DNA of 64,000 bases from positions 1,364,001 through 1,428,000 of the forward strand of contig NZ_CP065383.1 in the NCBI RefSeq assembly GCF_015775515.1, read 5' to 3'. A program made the position numbers and the translations under genes. The stretch comes from Atribacter laminatus (GTDB lineage: Bacteria; Atribacterota; Atribacteria; Atribacterales; Atribacteraceae). Positions 45,090 to 54,204 of the stretch are shown in pieces. The notes below the pieces were generated by a model that was not told where the DNA came from, searched no databases, and saw nothing but the letters and a program-made list of their open reading frames with translations. The stretch's first letter is position 1. Each line of letters opens with the position of its first letter.

Positions 45090-46619
45090 ATGTATTTATT
45101 AGGAACTGATATAGGAACACAAGGAACAAAGTCTGTTCTGGTTAATGAGAAGGGTGAATTGATAAGCGAAGGCTTTAAAGAATATGGAGTTATAACCCCC
45201 AGACCTTCCTGGGCGGAACAATGGCCGGATATTTGGTTGGATGCGGTGGTAGAAACCTTAGCGGAATGTGTGAAAAAGTCAGGGATCAAACCATCTGAAA
45301 TCGCAGGAGTTGCCATCAGTGGTCTCTATGGTGGTTCAGGAGTGCCGGTGGATAAAGATATGAATCCGCTAAGACCATGTTTAATTTGGATGGATCGACG
45401 AGCTCGTGCTGAGACCCAGTGGGTGAAAGATAATGTTCCCAAAGAAACCATATTTGGAATTACCGGAAATTATGTAGATTCATATTTTGGATTTACCAAG
45501 ATGATGTGGATTCGCAATAACGAACCGGAAATTTGGAATAAAATTTATCAGTTTGTTACACCCAAGGATTATGTTGTATATAAGCTGACCAATCAATTGG
45601 CTATTGATTATTCTTCGGCTGGTAACATCGGAGGTGTATTTGATATAAAAAAGCGAACTTGGTCGGATGAAATGTGTCAGATATTAAATATCCCTCGAAG
45701 AATGTTATGTGAACGCATCGTGAAATCCTCTGATATTGTTGGACCATTAAATCGAGAGTTCTCTAATCGGACCGGACTTCTGGAAGGAACTCCAATCGTT
45801 GCAGGTGGTATCGATGCGCCAGTTGCACAGCTTTGTGCTGGAGTATTGAGCGAAGGTGAACACGTAGCCATGGCAGGTACCTCAATGTGTTGGGGTAGTG
45901 TTCACGGGGGACAATATCTCACTCCAGGTTTGGTGAGCATGCCTTATGTAGTATATGATGATCAAAAAATATATACATTTGGTGGAAGTGCTACCTCAGG
46001 AGCCTTAGCTCGTTGGTTTCGGGACGAATTTGGTCAGTATGAGAAAGAAGTCAGTAAAAATACTGGCATATCAGCTTATACTTTACTTGAATTAGAAACC
46101 AACGGAATTGGGCCTGGGAGTGAGGGAGTCATTGTTCTTCCTTATTTTATGGGCGATCGTTCTCCGATTTGGGATCCTGATGCTCGTGGAACGATTATGG
46201 GTTTGTCTCTCTATCATACTCGAGCTCACGTTTACCGAGCTATGTTAGAAGCGGCAGCTTATTCATTAAGACATAACATGGAAGAAGCAATTAAGGTTGG
46301 AATGAAGCTCGATCCCGACTGTTGGATTGTAGGCGGTGTCGCCAAATCAAATTTTTGGGTTCAAATATTTGCTGATATCACTGGATTTAATATGAAAAGA
46401 CTTTCAAAAGATGTCGAAGCACCCTTTGGCGATGCATTTCTGGTTGGTTTGGGAACCGGGGTTTTCGATAAACCCGAACGTATCAAGGAATGGGGCGATT
46501 TTCGACCAGTTATTACTGTTAACCAAGAAAACCATGCTCTTTATAACAAATACTATAAAGTTTTCCGTGATCTCTATGAAAATACCAAAAACATCATGAA
46601 AGAGCTGGTTGAGATATAA
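45090..46619 (+). CDS. FGGY-family carbohydrate kinase
   Basis: 509 residues, the usual length of xylulokinase/gluconokinase-type enzymes. GTDIGTQGTKS (5-15) is the phosphate-1 loop; the catalytic Asp is Asp242 in GGIDAPVAQ. GGVAKSNFWVQIFADI forms the ATP site. It would phosphorylate a pentulose, aldonate or similar sugar imported by the ABC system encoded downstream. The exact sugar is not evident. First gene of the 45.1-51.9 kb cluster; a hairpin at 46648 lies between it and the next gene. Confidence 0.9.
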   Translation: MYLLGTDIGTQGTKSVLVNEKGELISEGFKEYGVITPRPSWAEQWPDIWLDAVVETLAECVKKSGIKPSEIAGVAISGLYGGSGVPVDKDMNPLRPCLIWMDRRARAETQWVKDNVPKETIFGITGNYVDSYFGFTKMMWIRNNEPEIWNKIYQFVTPKDYVVYKLTNQLAIDYSSAGNIGGVFDIKKRTWSDEMCQILNIPRRMLCERIVKSSDIVGPLNREFSNRTGLLEGTPIVAGGIDAPVAQLCAGVLSEGEHVAMAGTSMCWGSVHGGQYLTPGLVSMPYVVYDDQKIYTFGGSATSGALARWFRDEFGQYEKEVSKNTGISAYTLLELETNGIGPGSEGVIVLPYFMGDRSPIWDPDARGTIMGLSLYHTRAHVYRAMLEAAAYSLRHNMEEAIKVGMKLDPDCWIVGGVAKSNFWVQIFADITGFNMKRLSKDVEAPFGDAFLVGLGTGVFDKPERIKEWGDFRPVITVNQENHALYNKYYKVFRDLYENTKNIMKELVEI

Positions 46620-46647
46620 TATATAATTGTTAAAAAATATTTATTGT

Positions 46648-46689
46648 TTGATTGTGGAATAGAAAAAGATAAATTCCACAATCAATTTA
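46648..46689 (+). terminator. Hairpin after FGGY kinase
   Basis: TTGATTGTGGAAT (46648-46660) pairs with ATTCCACAATCAA (46673-46685), followed by TTTATC. Could be a complete or partial terminator. Confidence 0.7.
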
Positions 46690-46781
46690 TCAAAAAAAAA
46701 TTGAATGTCGAATTCATTGTGAGAAAATAATGGTAATATTAAACAAGAATAGGTTAAAATAGAGCCTTGGAGAGGAAAGAA

Positions 46782-47906
46782 ATGAATAGTCGAGAACGAA
46801 TCAGGAAAACAATAAATCATCAAGAACCCGATCGAGTCCCTCTGGATTTGGGAGGGATCGTAAGTGGTATTACTCGAGTGGCTTATCGCAACCTCAAAAA
46901 TGAACTTAATTTTCCAATTTCTTCAAGTGAATGTGTGATTGATCGAATTCAGCAGCTGGTAAAACCTGATGAAAAGATTCTTGATCGGTTTCAAATCGAT
47001 ACCAGGTATGCTTATCAAGAAGTTCCTCAGGAAATATGGAGCAAGGATACCCCGGATTCTATTTGGGTGGATGAATGGGGTATAAAGCGGCGTTTTACTG
47101 GACTCTATTTTGATATGATAGGGCATCCGCTTTCTCAAGTGGAATCCCTAGCAGATCTTAAAAAATTATCATGGCCTGATCCACATCAAGATCAAACCTC
47201 CTATGATTTACTTCAAAACCAAGTTGAAAAATTATATCAAAGCGAGAAAGCGATTATTGTCAATATCATTGGCTCCTGTTTTGAATTTGGTTGGTATCTA
47301 CGTGGGTTTGAAAAAATTATGATGGATTTGGCACTCAACCCTGATTTAGCCTGTGGTATTTTAGATATTATGCTTGAGTTTCAAATAGGACAATTTGATG
47401 AGTTGCTTAGTCGAACTGGAAACCTTGTAGATGTGATTCTATGTGGGGACGACTTAGCCACTCAGAATAGTCCGTTTGTTTCTCTTGATTTTTATCGCCG
47501 GTATATTAAACCTCGCCAGAAAAAGCTCTACGATTTTATCAAAACCAAAACCAATGCGCCCATTTTTTATCATTCCTGCGGTGCAGTATCTTCTTTCATA
47601 CCAGAATTAATTGAAATTGGCGTTCAAATCCTTAATCCGGTTCAAGTAAAAGCACGGGGTATGGATTTATGCAAACTAAAAAAAGAGTTTGGGAAGCAAA
47701 TAGTTTTCTGGGGTGGGATTGATACCCAATACATTCTTCCTTTTGGAAAACCATCGGAGGTTCGAGACGAGGTACGGCGCCGGATTGACGAATTAGCTCC
47801 AGGAGGTGGTTATATATTGGCGGCAGTCCATAATATTCAGGCCGATGTACCGCCCCAAAATATTATCGCTATGTTTGAAGAAGCTATTCAATATGGGAGG
47901 TATTAA
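46782..47906 (+). CDS. Uroporphyrinogen-decarboxylase (URO-D) family protein
   Basis: 374 residues from ATG 46782, with AGGAAAG upstream. Typical of the MtaA/MtbA-related URO-D group: MNSRERIRKTINHQEPDRVPLDLGG at the N-terminus, FYHSCGAVSSFIPELIEIG with a histidine/cysteine likely to bind zinc, and FWGGIDTQ near the end. HemE catalytic arginine/aspartate pattern is absent, so heme synthesis is unlikely. It sits between an FGGY kinase and a sugar ABC system, suggesting a role in the metabolism of the imported compound, perhaps demethylation; that is inference. Confidence 0.85.
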   Translation: MNSRERIRKTINHQEPDRVPLDLGGIVSGITRVAYRNLKNELNFPISSSECVIDRIQQLVKPDEKILDRFQIDTRYAYQEVPQEIWSKDTPDSIWVDEWGIKRRFTGLYFDMIGHPLSQVESLADLKKLSWPDPHQDQTSYDLLQNQVEKLYQSEKAIIVNIIGSCFEFGWYLRGFEKIMMDLALNPDLACGILDIMLEFQIGQFDELLSRTGNLVDVILCGDDLATQNSPFVSLDFYRRYIKPRQKKLYDFIKTKTNAPIFYHSCGAVSSFIPELIEIGVQILNPVQVKARGMDLCKLKKEFGKQIVFWGGIDTQYILPFGKPSEVRDEVRRRIDELAPGGGYILAAVHNIQADVPPQNIIAMFEEAIQYGRY

Positions 47907-48001
47907 AACCTGGAATTCCTGATAGGAGGTGGTGCGATTAAATAGGTTATTAAGAATTAAATTCTAAATGAAAACTGAGAAAAATATTAGGAGGGCAGAA
48001 A

Positions 48002-48988
48002 ATGAAAAAAAATTGGTTAATTTTATTAATTATTACGGTGTTAATGATAAGTATGTCTTCTCTCGCTTTTGGTCAGGAGAAACCTGGCGAGGGTATGTAC
48101 TTTCGTTTAGTAACCCATGGTGGCGATGACCCCTTCTGGGCGGTTGTCCAGCAAGGTATGTTGGAGGCGGCCAAAGAATTAGGTTGCCAGGTTGATATTG
48201 ATTTAGCTGGTTCGGATTTAGCTCTGCAGCAAAAAAGATTGGCTGAAGCCGTCGCTCAAAAACCGAATGGGATCGCTTTAGTTGTTAATGATGATACCGC
48301 TTGGGATAAACCGGTTGAGGAGGCTTTGGCTGCTGGTATACCAGTTATTGGAATAAATAACGACGATTCTCAAGGCCCTGCTGGGAATAAGCGACTTTGC
48401 TATATCGGCCAAAGTGAAGAAAGAGCTGGATACATGATTGGATTACGCTTGTTCCAGGAAGCAAAAGAGAAGGGAATTGATCTCACCAAAGCTCACGTAG
48501 CCATGCCGGTTGAAGTTCCGGGAGCTAATTACGGTGTTGTTCGTTCTAATGGTATTAAAAGAGCGGGCGAAGAATTTGGAATCACTTCGTTTGAGATTAT
48601 TGATGGTGGCGGTCTGGAAATGACCACCATGGAACAAAGAGAAACTTCCTATCTCTTAGCTCATCCAGAAACCACTTTTATGATCGGTTTAGGTGGAATC
48701 GCTACTGACCGCTTGACCGATTCTCTTAAGGCTGCTGGTAAAGAACCGGGTGAGGTTATTGCTGGAGGATTTGATACCACTGCTGCAACTCTTAACGGAT
48801 TACGGGAAGGGTATGTAACGGCAACTATCGATCAGCAGCAATTCTTGCAGGGTTATTATGCAGTATATGTACTTTATCTCTACAATAAATATGGATTTAC
48901 TCCAAATATAGATACCGGTGGGTACTTGGTTGATAGTATTGAAAAGATTGACTTGATTGAGAAGCTTTCTCCATTACATGTCAGATAA
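48002..48988 (+). CDS. Ribose-type sugar ABC transporter substrate-binding protein
   Basis: 328 residues. Signal peptide 1-24 (ends SLAFG). The mature part is a type I periplasmic binding fold: VTHGGDDPFWAVVQQGMLEAAKELG, then DLALQQKRLAEAVAQKPNGIAL and GINNDDSQGPAGNKRLCYIGQ. Good AGGAGG before the ATG. Delivers a sugar to the two permeases downstream. Followed by a terminator-like hairpin at 48995. Confidence 0.93.
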   Translation: MKKNWLILLIITVLMISMSSLAFGQEKPGEGMYFRLVTHGGDDPFWAVVQQGMLEAAKELGCQVDIDLAGSDLALQQKRLAEAVAQKPNGIALVVNDDTAWDKPVEEALAAGIPVIGINNDDSQGPAGNKRLCYIGQSEERAGYMIGLRLFQEAKEKGIDLTKAHVAMPVEVPGANYGVVRSNGIKRAGEEFGITSFEIIDGGGLEMTTMEQRETSYLLAHPETTFMIGLGGIATDRLTDSLKAAGKEPGEVIAGGFDTTAATLNGLREGYVTATIDQQQFLQGYYAVYVLYLYNKYGFTPNIDTGGYLVDSIEKIDLIEKLSPLHVR

Positions 48989-48994
48989 ATTTAG

Positions 48995-49032
48995 ATTCCG
49001 GCTGGTCGCTAAAGTAACCAGCCGGAATTTTC
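48995..49032 (+). terminator. Hairpin after ribose-type binding-protein gene
   Basis: ATTCCGGCTGGT (48995-49006) pairs exactly with ACCAGCCGGAAT (49017-49028), followed by TTTC. Likely partial terminator. Confidence 0.75.
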
Positions 49033-49071
49033 TGATGTTATACCATACCATATGATAAAAGAGGTCGGAAG

Positions 49072-50040
49072 ATGAACTCCTTACGAAAAATATTGACCTT
49101 CCGCTCATCAAACACTTTATGGGTTTTTATCGCTTTAGTAGTTGTTTTTTCCCTTTTTACTCCCAATCGGATTTTTATTAATGTACGGAATATTTCTGCC
49201 ATTGGAAAACTTTTTCCTGATCTGGGGATCATTACCCTCGGAGTCGGGATGTTGATGGTATGTGGAGAATTTGATCTGTCGGTAGCAGCAGTACTCCCTT
49301 TTTGTTCGTACGTATTTGCACGTCTTCTTTTTATTGGAACCAGTCCATTAATCAGTTTTATCGTTGCTGTTTTAGTAGGCATGGTTTTAGGCTATTTAAA
49401 TGGATTTATTACGGTGAAAACCCGGATGCCTTCGTTTATTACTACCTTGGGAACTCTGTGGTTTTGGAGAGGAATTCTCTATGTTTGGTCCAAAATGATG
49501 CCCATGAGTATTCGTACTTATGTTCCCAATAACACTCCTTTTCAGTTGGCCATGGCCGGTAATTTGACCCCCTATTTTCCTGTCCAGGTACTGTGGTTTC
49601 TCATTTTTGCTGTGATACTGGGAATTATTCTCCATTATCATCGCTTTGGAAACTGGGTGTTTGCTACTGGAGATAATCGAGATGCTGCTCGAGCAATGGG
49701 AATCAAAACCGATTTGGTAAAAATTATCTGTTATGTCATCGTCGGTGCTTTATGTGGTTTCTGTGCCTGCATGCAAGCGGTTCGGCTTGGTTCTTTTGCT
49801 GCAACGCAAGGAGTTAATTTTGAGTTTAAAGCAGTTGCAGCCTGCGTGGTCGGAGGGACTTCTCTCCGTGGAGGAATCGGAAGCATGCTAGGAATTGTTT
49901 TAGGGGCGCTTATCATTCCAATCATTGATAATGGTCTCATACTCATGAGAGTTCCGGTGTTTGCGATTAGTGCTTTTATTGGTTTAGCAACCGTTCTATT
50001 TGTATTGCTTAATACATATATTGAAAGGAAAATGAGATAA
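49072..50040 (+). CDS. Ribose-type ABC transporter permease 1 (RbsC family)
   Basis: 322 residues with about nine membrane segments. Family blocks include IGKLFPDLGIITLGVGMLMVCGEFDLSV and AVAACVVGGTSLRGGIGSMLG. It is similar to the second permease of the same operon, so the channel is probably a heterodimer. ATG 49072 with GAGGTCGGAAG upstream. Confidence 0.92.
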   Translation: MNSLRKILTFRSSNTLWVFIALVVVFSLFTPNRIFINVRNISAIGKLFPDLGIITLGVGMLMVCGEFDLSVAAVLPFCSYVFARLLFIGTSPLISFIVAVLVGMVLGYLNGFITVKTRMPSFITTLGTLWFWRGILYVWSKMMPMSIRTYVPNNTPFQLAMAGNLTPYFPVQVLWFLIFAVILGIILHYHRFGNWVFATGDNRDAARAMGIKTDLVKIICYVIVGALCGFCACMQAVRLGSFAATQGVNFEFKAVAACVVGGTSLRGGIGSMLGIVLGALIIPIIDNGLILMRVPVFAISAFIGLATVLFVLLNTYIERKMR

Positions 50041-50069
50041 TTCACTTCTAACAAAGTGAGGTTTAGCCG

Positions 50070-50828
50070 ATGACAACAGAAACCAATCAGAATAATGATA
50101 TGGTGAAAATGGTCGATATCCATAAATGGTTTGGCCGGGTATATGCCCTGAGAGGGGTTGATTTTAACCTCAAACGAGGTGAAACTTTAGGTTTATTGGG
50201 AGATAATGGTGCCGGCAAATCGACCTTGATTAAGATTCTTTCAGGGTATCATGTTGCCGATAAAGGAGAAATTTTTTTTGATGGAAAAAAAGCCACGATT
50301 CGCTCTCCCCGAGACGCTCGGAAGCTTGGGATTGAAACAGTTTACCAAGAACAAGCTTTAGCTCCCAATTTAAGCATTTCAAGAAATATCTTTATGGGTC
50401 GAGAGCCATTGAAAGGATTAGGACTACTGGATAAAAAAATAATGGACGAGGAAAGCATGCAAGCGCTCAAACACTTGGGGTTGCGATTGCGTTCACCTGA
50501 CGTTCCGGTGATTACCCTTTCAGGAGGGGAGCGTCAAGGTGTTGCAATTGCTCGAGCTATCCATTTCAAAGCCAAGTGTGTTATTCTCGATGAGCCAACC
50601 GTTGCCCTTTCGGTGAAAGAAGTAAATGAAGTTTTAGAATTCATTCAGCAGATTAAACGTGAGGGGATATCATCTATTTTTATTACCCACAACCTTTATC
50701 ATGTATACGATATTGCCGAACGGTTTGTGATTATGGCTCGAGGAAGAAAAATGGCCGATGTAAAAAAAGAAGAAGTAACGCGTGATAACCTTTCGGACTT
50801 GGTGATAAAAAGTGCTATGGTTGAATAA
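50070..50828 (+). CDS. Ribose-type ABC transporter ATP-binding protein, single domain
   Basis: 252 residues with one nucleotide-binding domain: Walker A GDNGAGKST, signature LSGGERQG, Walker B VILDEPT and TTHN-like switch ITHN. RbsA of E. coli carries two such domains; here there is one, as in FrcA-type systems, so it would act as a homodimer. It lies between the two permease genes. Confidence 0.93.
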   Translation: MTTETNQNNDMVKMVDIHKWFGRVYALRGVDFNLKRGETLGLLGDNGAGKSTLIKILSGYHVADKGEIFFDGKKATIRSPRDARKLGIETVYQEQALAPNLSISRNIFMGREPLKGLGLLDKKIMDEESMQALKHLGLRLRSPDVPVITLSGGERQGVAIARAIHFKAKCVILDEPTVALSVKEVNEVLEFIQQIKREGISSIFITHNLYHVYDIAERFVIMARGRKMADVKKEEVTRDNLSDLVIKSAMVE

Positions 50829-50854
50829 AATGGAATTTCTGGGAGAAAGGAGCA

Positions 50855-51850
50855 ATGGGAAAACCGGTGAAACAGCAAAATAGTTATTTAAAAAAATTAT
50901 TAACTACCCGGTCGTTTAGTATCCTGGTGGTTTTGATAGCGCTTCTCATCATATTTACCGTTTTTTCTCCCGGTGGTAACTTTTTAAATACTGCAAATTT
51001 AAAAGTACTTCTGGCTTATGGTTCGGAATTTAGTATTATTGCATTAGGAGTCGGTGTACTGATGATTGCCGGAGAATTTGATTTGTCAATTGGCTCCATC
51101 CTGGTTTTTTGCTCATATCTTTTTCTGATATTTTATAAACTCAACTTAAATTATTTCTTAGTATTAGCATTGACCATCTTAGGGGGTATTGCCCTTGGCT
51201 ATATCAATGCAATAGTCACAACCAAAGGCCATATTCCTTCCTTTATAACTACCTTGGGAACCATGATGTTATGGAGGGGATTAACCCTCTGGTTTTCAGG
51301 AGGCCTGCAACAAGCTTGTGATGTTTCTTCGTCTCCAGCTTTTCTTTCTTTTTTAAACGGCACAATAGGAGGCGTGTTTCCGGTTCAAGCTTTATGGTTT
51401 ATTATATTTGGAATTGTTTTAGGATTGTTGCTTCATTACACCCGCTTTGGAAACTGGATCTATGCGACTGGTGACAATGCTGACGCAGCGCGGGCTATGG
51501 GGATTCGAACCCATATGGTAAAAATGATGGCATTTATCATTGTTGGAATTTTGTGTGCATTTGTGGCTGGAATACAGATCGCACGGGTAAGTTGTTTTAC
51601 CTCCCGAACCGGTGAAGGTTGGGAGCTAAAAGCAATTGCCGCCTGTGTAGTGGGAGGGACATCCCTACGGGGTGGCATTGGTGATATGGCTGGAATTTTT
51701 TTAGGTGCTTTTGCCATTTCGGTGATTGAAAATGGTTTGGTGGTTCTGAGAATTCCCTATTTTTGGACCTACACAGTATTTGGTTTAGTTATTGTATTTT
51801 CAGTTTTATCCAGTATGTATTTAGAAAAGCAAAAATGGGCTCAAAAATAA
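50855..51850 (+). CDS. Ribose-type ABC transporter permease 2 (RbsC family)
   Basis: 331 residues, about nine membrane segments. YGSEFSIIALGVGVLMIAGEFDLSIG and AIAACVVGGTSLRGGIGDMAG correspond block by block to permease 1, so the two arose by duplication. AAAGGAG lies seven bases before the ATG. Last gene of the operon; terminator at 51967. Confidence 0.92.
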   Translation: MGKPVKQQNSYLKKLLTTRSFSILVVLIALLIIFTVFSPGGNFLNTANLKVLLAYGSEFSIIALGVGVLMIAGEFDLSIGSILVFCSYLFLIFYKLNLNYFLVLALTILGGIALGYINAIVTTKGHIPSFITTLGTMMLWRGLTLWFSGGLQQACDVSSSPAFLSFLNGTIGGVFPVQALWFIIFGIVLGLLLHYTRFGNWIYATGDNADAARAMGIRTHMVKMMAFIIVGILCAFVAGIQIARVSCFTSRTGEGWELKAIAACVVGGTSLRGGIGDMAGIFLGAFAISVIENGLVVLRIPYFWTYTVFGLVIVFSVLSSMYLEKQKWAQK

Positions 51851-51966
51851 AAATATTTTAGAAAAGTTATAAAAAGAGCACTTATTTTAGACAAATTTTT
51901 GATAAAATAGTACAATCCTTAATAGGTATTAATTTTTTGGTTGGGTTCTTTCATAATACAGTTGGG

Positions 51967-52000
51967 AGAAGACCTTAAGGGTCTTCTTTTTTTTTGGATT
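51967..52000 (+). terminator. Rho-independent terminator
   Basis: GAAGACC (51968-51974) pairs with GGTCTTC (51980-51986) and is followed by a run of ten T. It lies 117 bases after the last permease stop. Confidence 0.9.
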
Positions 52001-52125
52001 ATTTATCTTAGGCCTTGTTGGAGCAAAATTCGGGGAAAAGTGATATGGAATTAATTGTTTTGAGGGAAATATTTTAATATATTTATTGTTTTTGTATGCT
52101 ATTGGCGTAAAAGCACGGAGGTGTT

Positions 52126-53394
52126 ATGGTGCACTGGTTCTGGGACGAGGTTTGGATAAGACCGGGAGTTGCGTTTTTTATCGTTTATCTTTTTATTTAC
52201 TGGGTTTATCAAATTTTAATAGCTGTACGTGGTGCATGGAGTCCACCACCACTTCCTCGTGCGAAAAACTTACGTCGATTTGCCGTTTTAATTCCAGCCC
52301 ACAATGAGGAAAGAGTGATTGGAAATTTATTAGAGAGTTTATTAAAACAAACATATCCCAAAAATTACTTTGATATATATGTTTCCTGTGATAATTGTCA
52401 AGATAAGACTGCCAAAATTGCCAAAAGTTATAATGTAAAGGTATTAGAAAAACACGATAATGCCCACCTAGGTAAAACCGGTAATGTTCAATGGGCTTTA
52501 AGAGAAATTCCTTTGGAAAAGTATGATGCTGTGGCGATGTTTGATGCTGATAACCTAGCTGAAAAAAATTTCTTAACCAAAATGAACGATTACATGGAAA
52601 GTCATTCTAAAGCCCAAGCCATCCAGGGATATCTCGATACCAAAAATCCCGATGATACTTGGATCAGCCGATCATATGCATTAAGCTATTGGTATACCAA
52701 TCGATTTTGGCAGTTGGCTCGTTCCAACTGGGGACTTTCGGCTGCTTTAGGTGGAACTGGACTGGTTGTTACCGTTAGTTGTTTAAAGACCATAGGATGG
52801 GAATTAAAAAGTCTCACCGAAGACCTTGAGTTTTCTACGCGGATTATTTTGAGCGGGAGTCGGGTTCACTGGAATAACGAAGCCATAATATTTGATGAAA
52901 AACCGCTGACTTTTTGGGCATCCCGTCGGCAACGAACTCGTTGGATGCAAGGGCATTACTGGGTACTCATGAAATATGGTCCCCGTTTGTTATTACAATG
53001 GTTTAAAACTTGGAAAATACAATATCTTGATTGGTTATTTTACCTTCTTTCAGCAGTAACAACGGTGATAGGATTCACTGTACTCGCTGTTCGAATAGCA
53101 ATTGGTTCATCCTGGAATTTTGGAATTTCTATTTGGCCCCTCTGGCTGGCTTCGGGTTTAATCCAATGTGCCTTTAATGTGATTATGGGTCCTTCCTTTT
53201 ATTGGGGGAAATTTACTTTGCGCTACGTTCCTGATATATTGAGTTATTTTCTTTATGGATTAACCTGGCCACCGATTATGTTTTATGCGGCTTTTTTAAG
53301 TCGGAATCAAAACCAATGGGTGAAAACGGTTCATACCAGGGATATTGGCGTTTCTGATGTTCGTGCTAAAGAGAAAACATTAGATATTATTTAA
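52126..53394 (+). CDS. Membrane glycosyltransferase family 2
   Basis: 422 residues. One membrane segment at 13-33, a GT-A domain at about 50-285 and three more segments near the C-terminus. Motifs: PAHNEE (57-62), DADN (140-143, metal-binding DxD), TEDLEF (231-236, catalytic Asp) and RQRTRWMQG (268-276, Q/RxxRW). The layout fits processive beta-glycosyltransferases of the cellulose/hyaluronan/N-glycosyltransferase group. Product unknown. GGAGGTG before the ATG. Single gene. Confidence 0.9.
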   Translation: MVHWFWDEVWIRPGVAFFIVYLFIYWVYQILIAVRGAWSPPPLPRAKNLRRFAVLIPAHNEERVIGNLLESLLKQTYPKNYFDIYVSCDNCQDKTAKIAKSYNVKVLEKHDNAHLGKTGNVQWALREIPLEKYDAVAMFDADNLAEKNFLTKMNDYMESHSKAQAIQGYLDTKNPDDTWISRSYALSYWYTNRFWQLARSNWGLSAALGGTGLVVTVSCLKTIGWELKSLTEDLEFSTRIILSGSRVHWNNEAIIFDEKPLTFWASRRQRTRWMQGHYWVLMKYGPRLLLQWFKTWKIQYLDWLFYLLSAVTTVIGFTVLAVRIAIGSSWNFGISIWPLWLASGLIQCAFNVIMGPSFYWGKFTLRYVPDILSYFLYGLTWPPIMFYAAFLSRNQNQWVKTVHTRDIGVSDVRAKEKTLDII

Positions 53395-53425
53395 TATCTT
53401 ATAAAAAGACTGTTCTCTACCGTGA

Positions 53426-54199
53426 TTAGGAGAGGGATTTTTCACGAGCTATGTAAGCAGCTCCGAGAGCAGCAGTAATAAGTGGATTGGGAGGAACAAG
53501 CGGGGCGAAAGAAAGTTCTCTTTTTAAAATTGTTATGATTCCCCGATTTTTGGCTACACCTCCAGTGAAGACCAGGGGGCGAGTGATGCTGATTTTCCCG
53601 GCAAGAGTTAAAACTCTTTTGACCACCGAATGGCAGACTGCACGAGCAAGGTCTTCTTTCTTTTTCCCCTGGGCAATTAAGCTCACTAACTCTGATTCTG
53701 CAAAAATTGCACAGGTGTTGGACAATTCAATCAGTTCCCTTGATTGGGTAACTAAGGGTCCGTAATCTTCAAGTTGGATGCTTAAAACTTGAGTCATTAA
53801 TTCTAAAAAACGACCAGTCCCTGCTGCACACTTGTCGTTCATCATAAAATCGATCACTCGGCCGTTTTTACCGAGAAGGATTATTTTAATATCCTGTCCA
53901 CCAATATCAAGAACCATCCTCGCTTCAGGAATGAGTTCTTGAACCCCCCGAGCTTGGCACGTAATCTCGCTAACCTGTTCATCGGCTTCTGCCTGATAAC
54001 GGCCATAACCGGTAGCTATTAAAAATTGGACATCTGATCGAGATAGATTGGCTTTTTCCAAAACCAGATGAAGGGTTTCTTCTCCAATTTGCTTCGGGTT
54101 TACACCGCTTGGCATAAGAGCGTGAGCAACAATTTCCTTGTCATTAATAATGATTGCACAGGTGGATTGAGAACCGATATCTAGCCCAGCAAATACCAT
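53426..54199 (-). CDS. 2-hydroxyacyl-CoA dehydratase activase (HgdC/BcrA/BadF family)
   Basis: 257 residues of the ASKHA ATPase fold. DIGSQSTCAII (7-17) and LDIGGQDIK are the phosphate loops; Cys124 (NDKCAAGTGRF) and Cys163 (SNTCAIFAESE) would bind the 4Fe-4S cluster shared by the homodimer. The family drives a low-potential electron into a partner enzyme with ATP. It lies five bases after the D-component-like gene, so the trio is one operon. Confidence 0.93.
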   Translation of the reverse strand: MVFAGLDIGSQSTCAIIINDKEIVAHALMPSGVNPKQIGEETLHLVLEKANLSRSDVQFLIATGYGRYQAEADEQVSEITCQARGVQELIPEARMVLDIGGQDIKIILLGKNGRVIDFMMNDKCAAGTGRFLELMTQVLSIQLEDYGPLVTQSRELIELSNTCAIFAESELVSLIAQGKKKEDLARAVCHSVVKRVLTLAGKISITRPLVFTGGVAKNRGIITILKRELSFAPLVPPNPLITAALGAAYIAREKSLS

Positions 54200-54204
54200 A
54201 ATAA

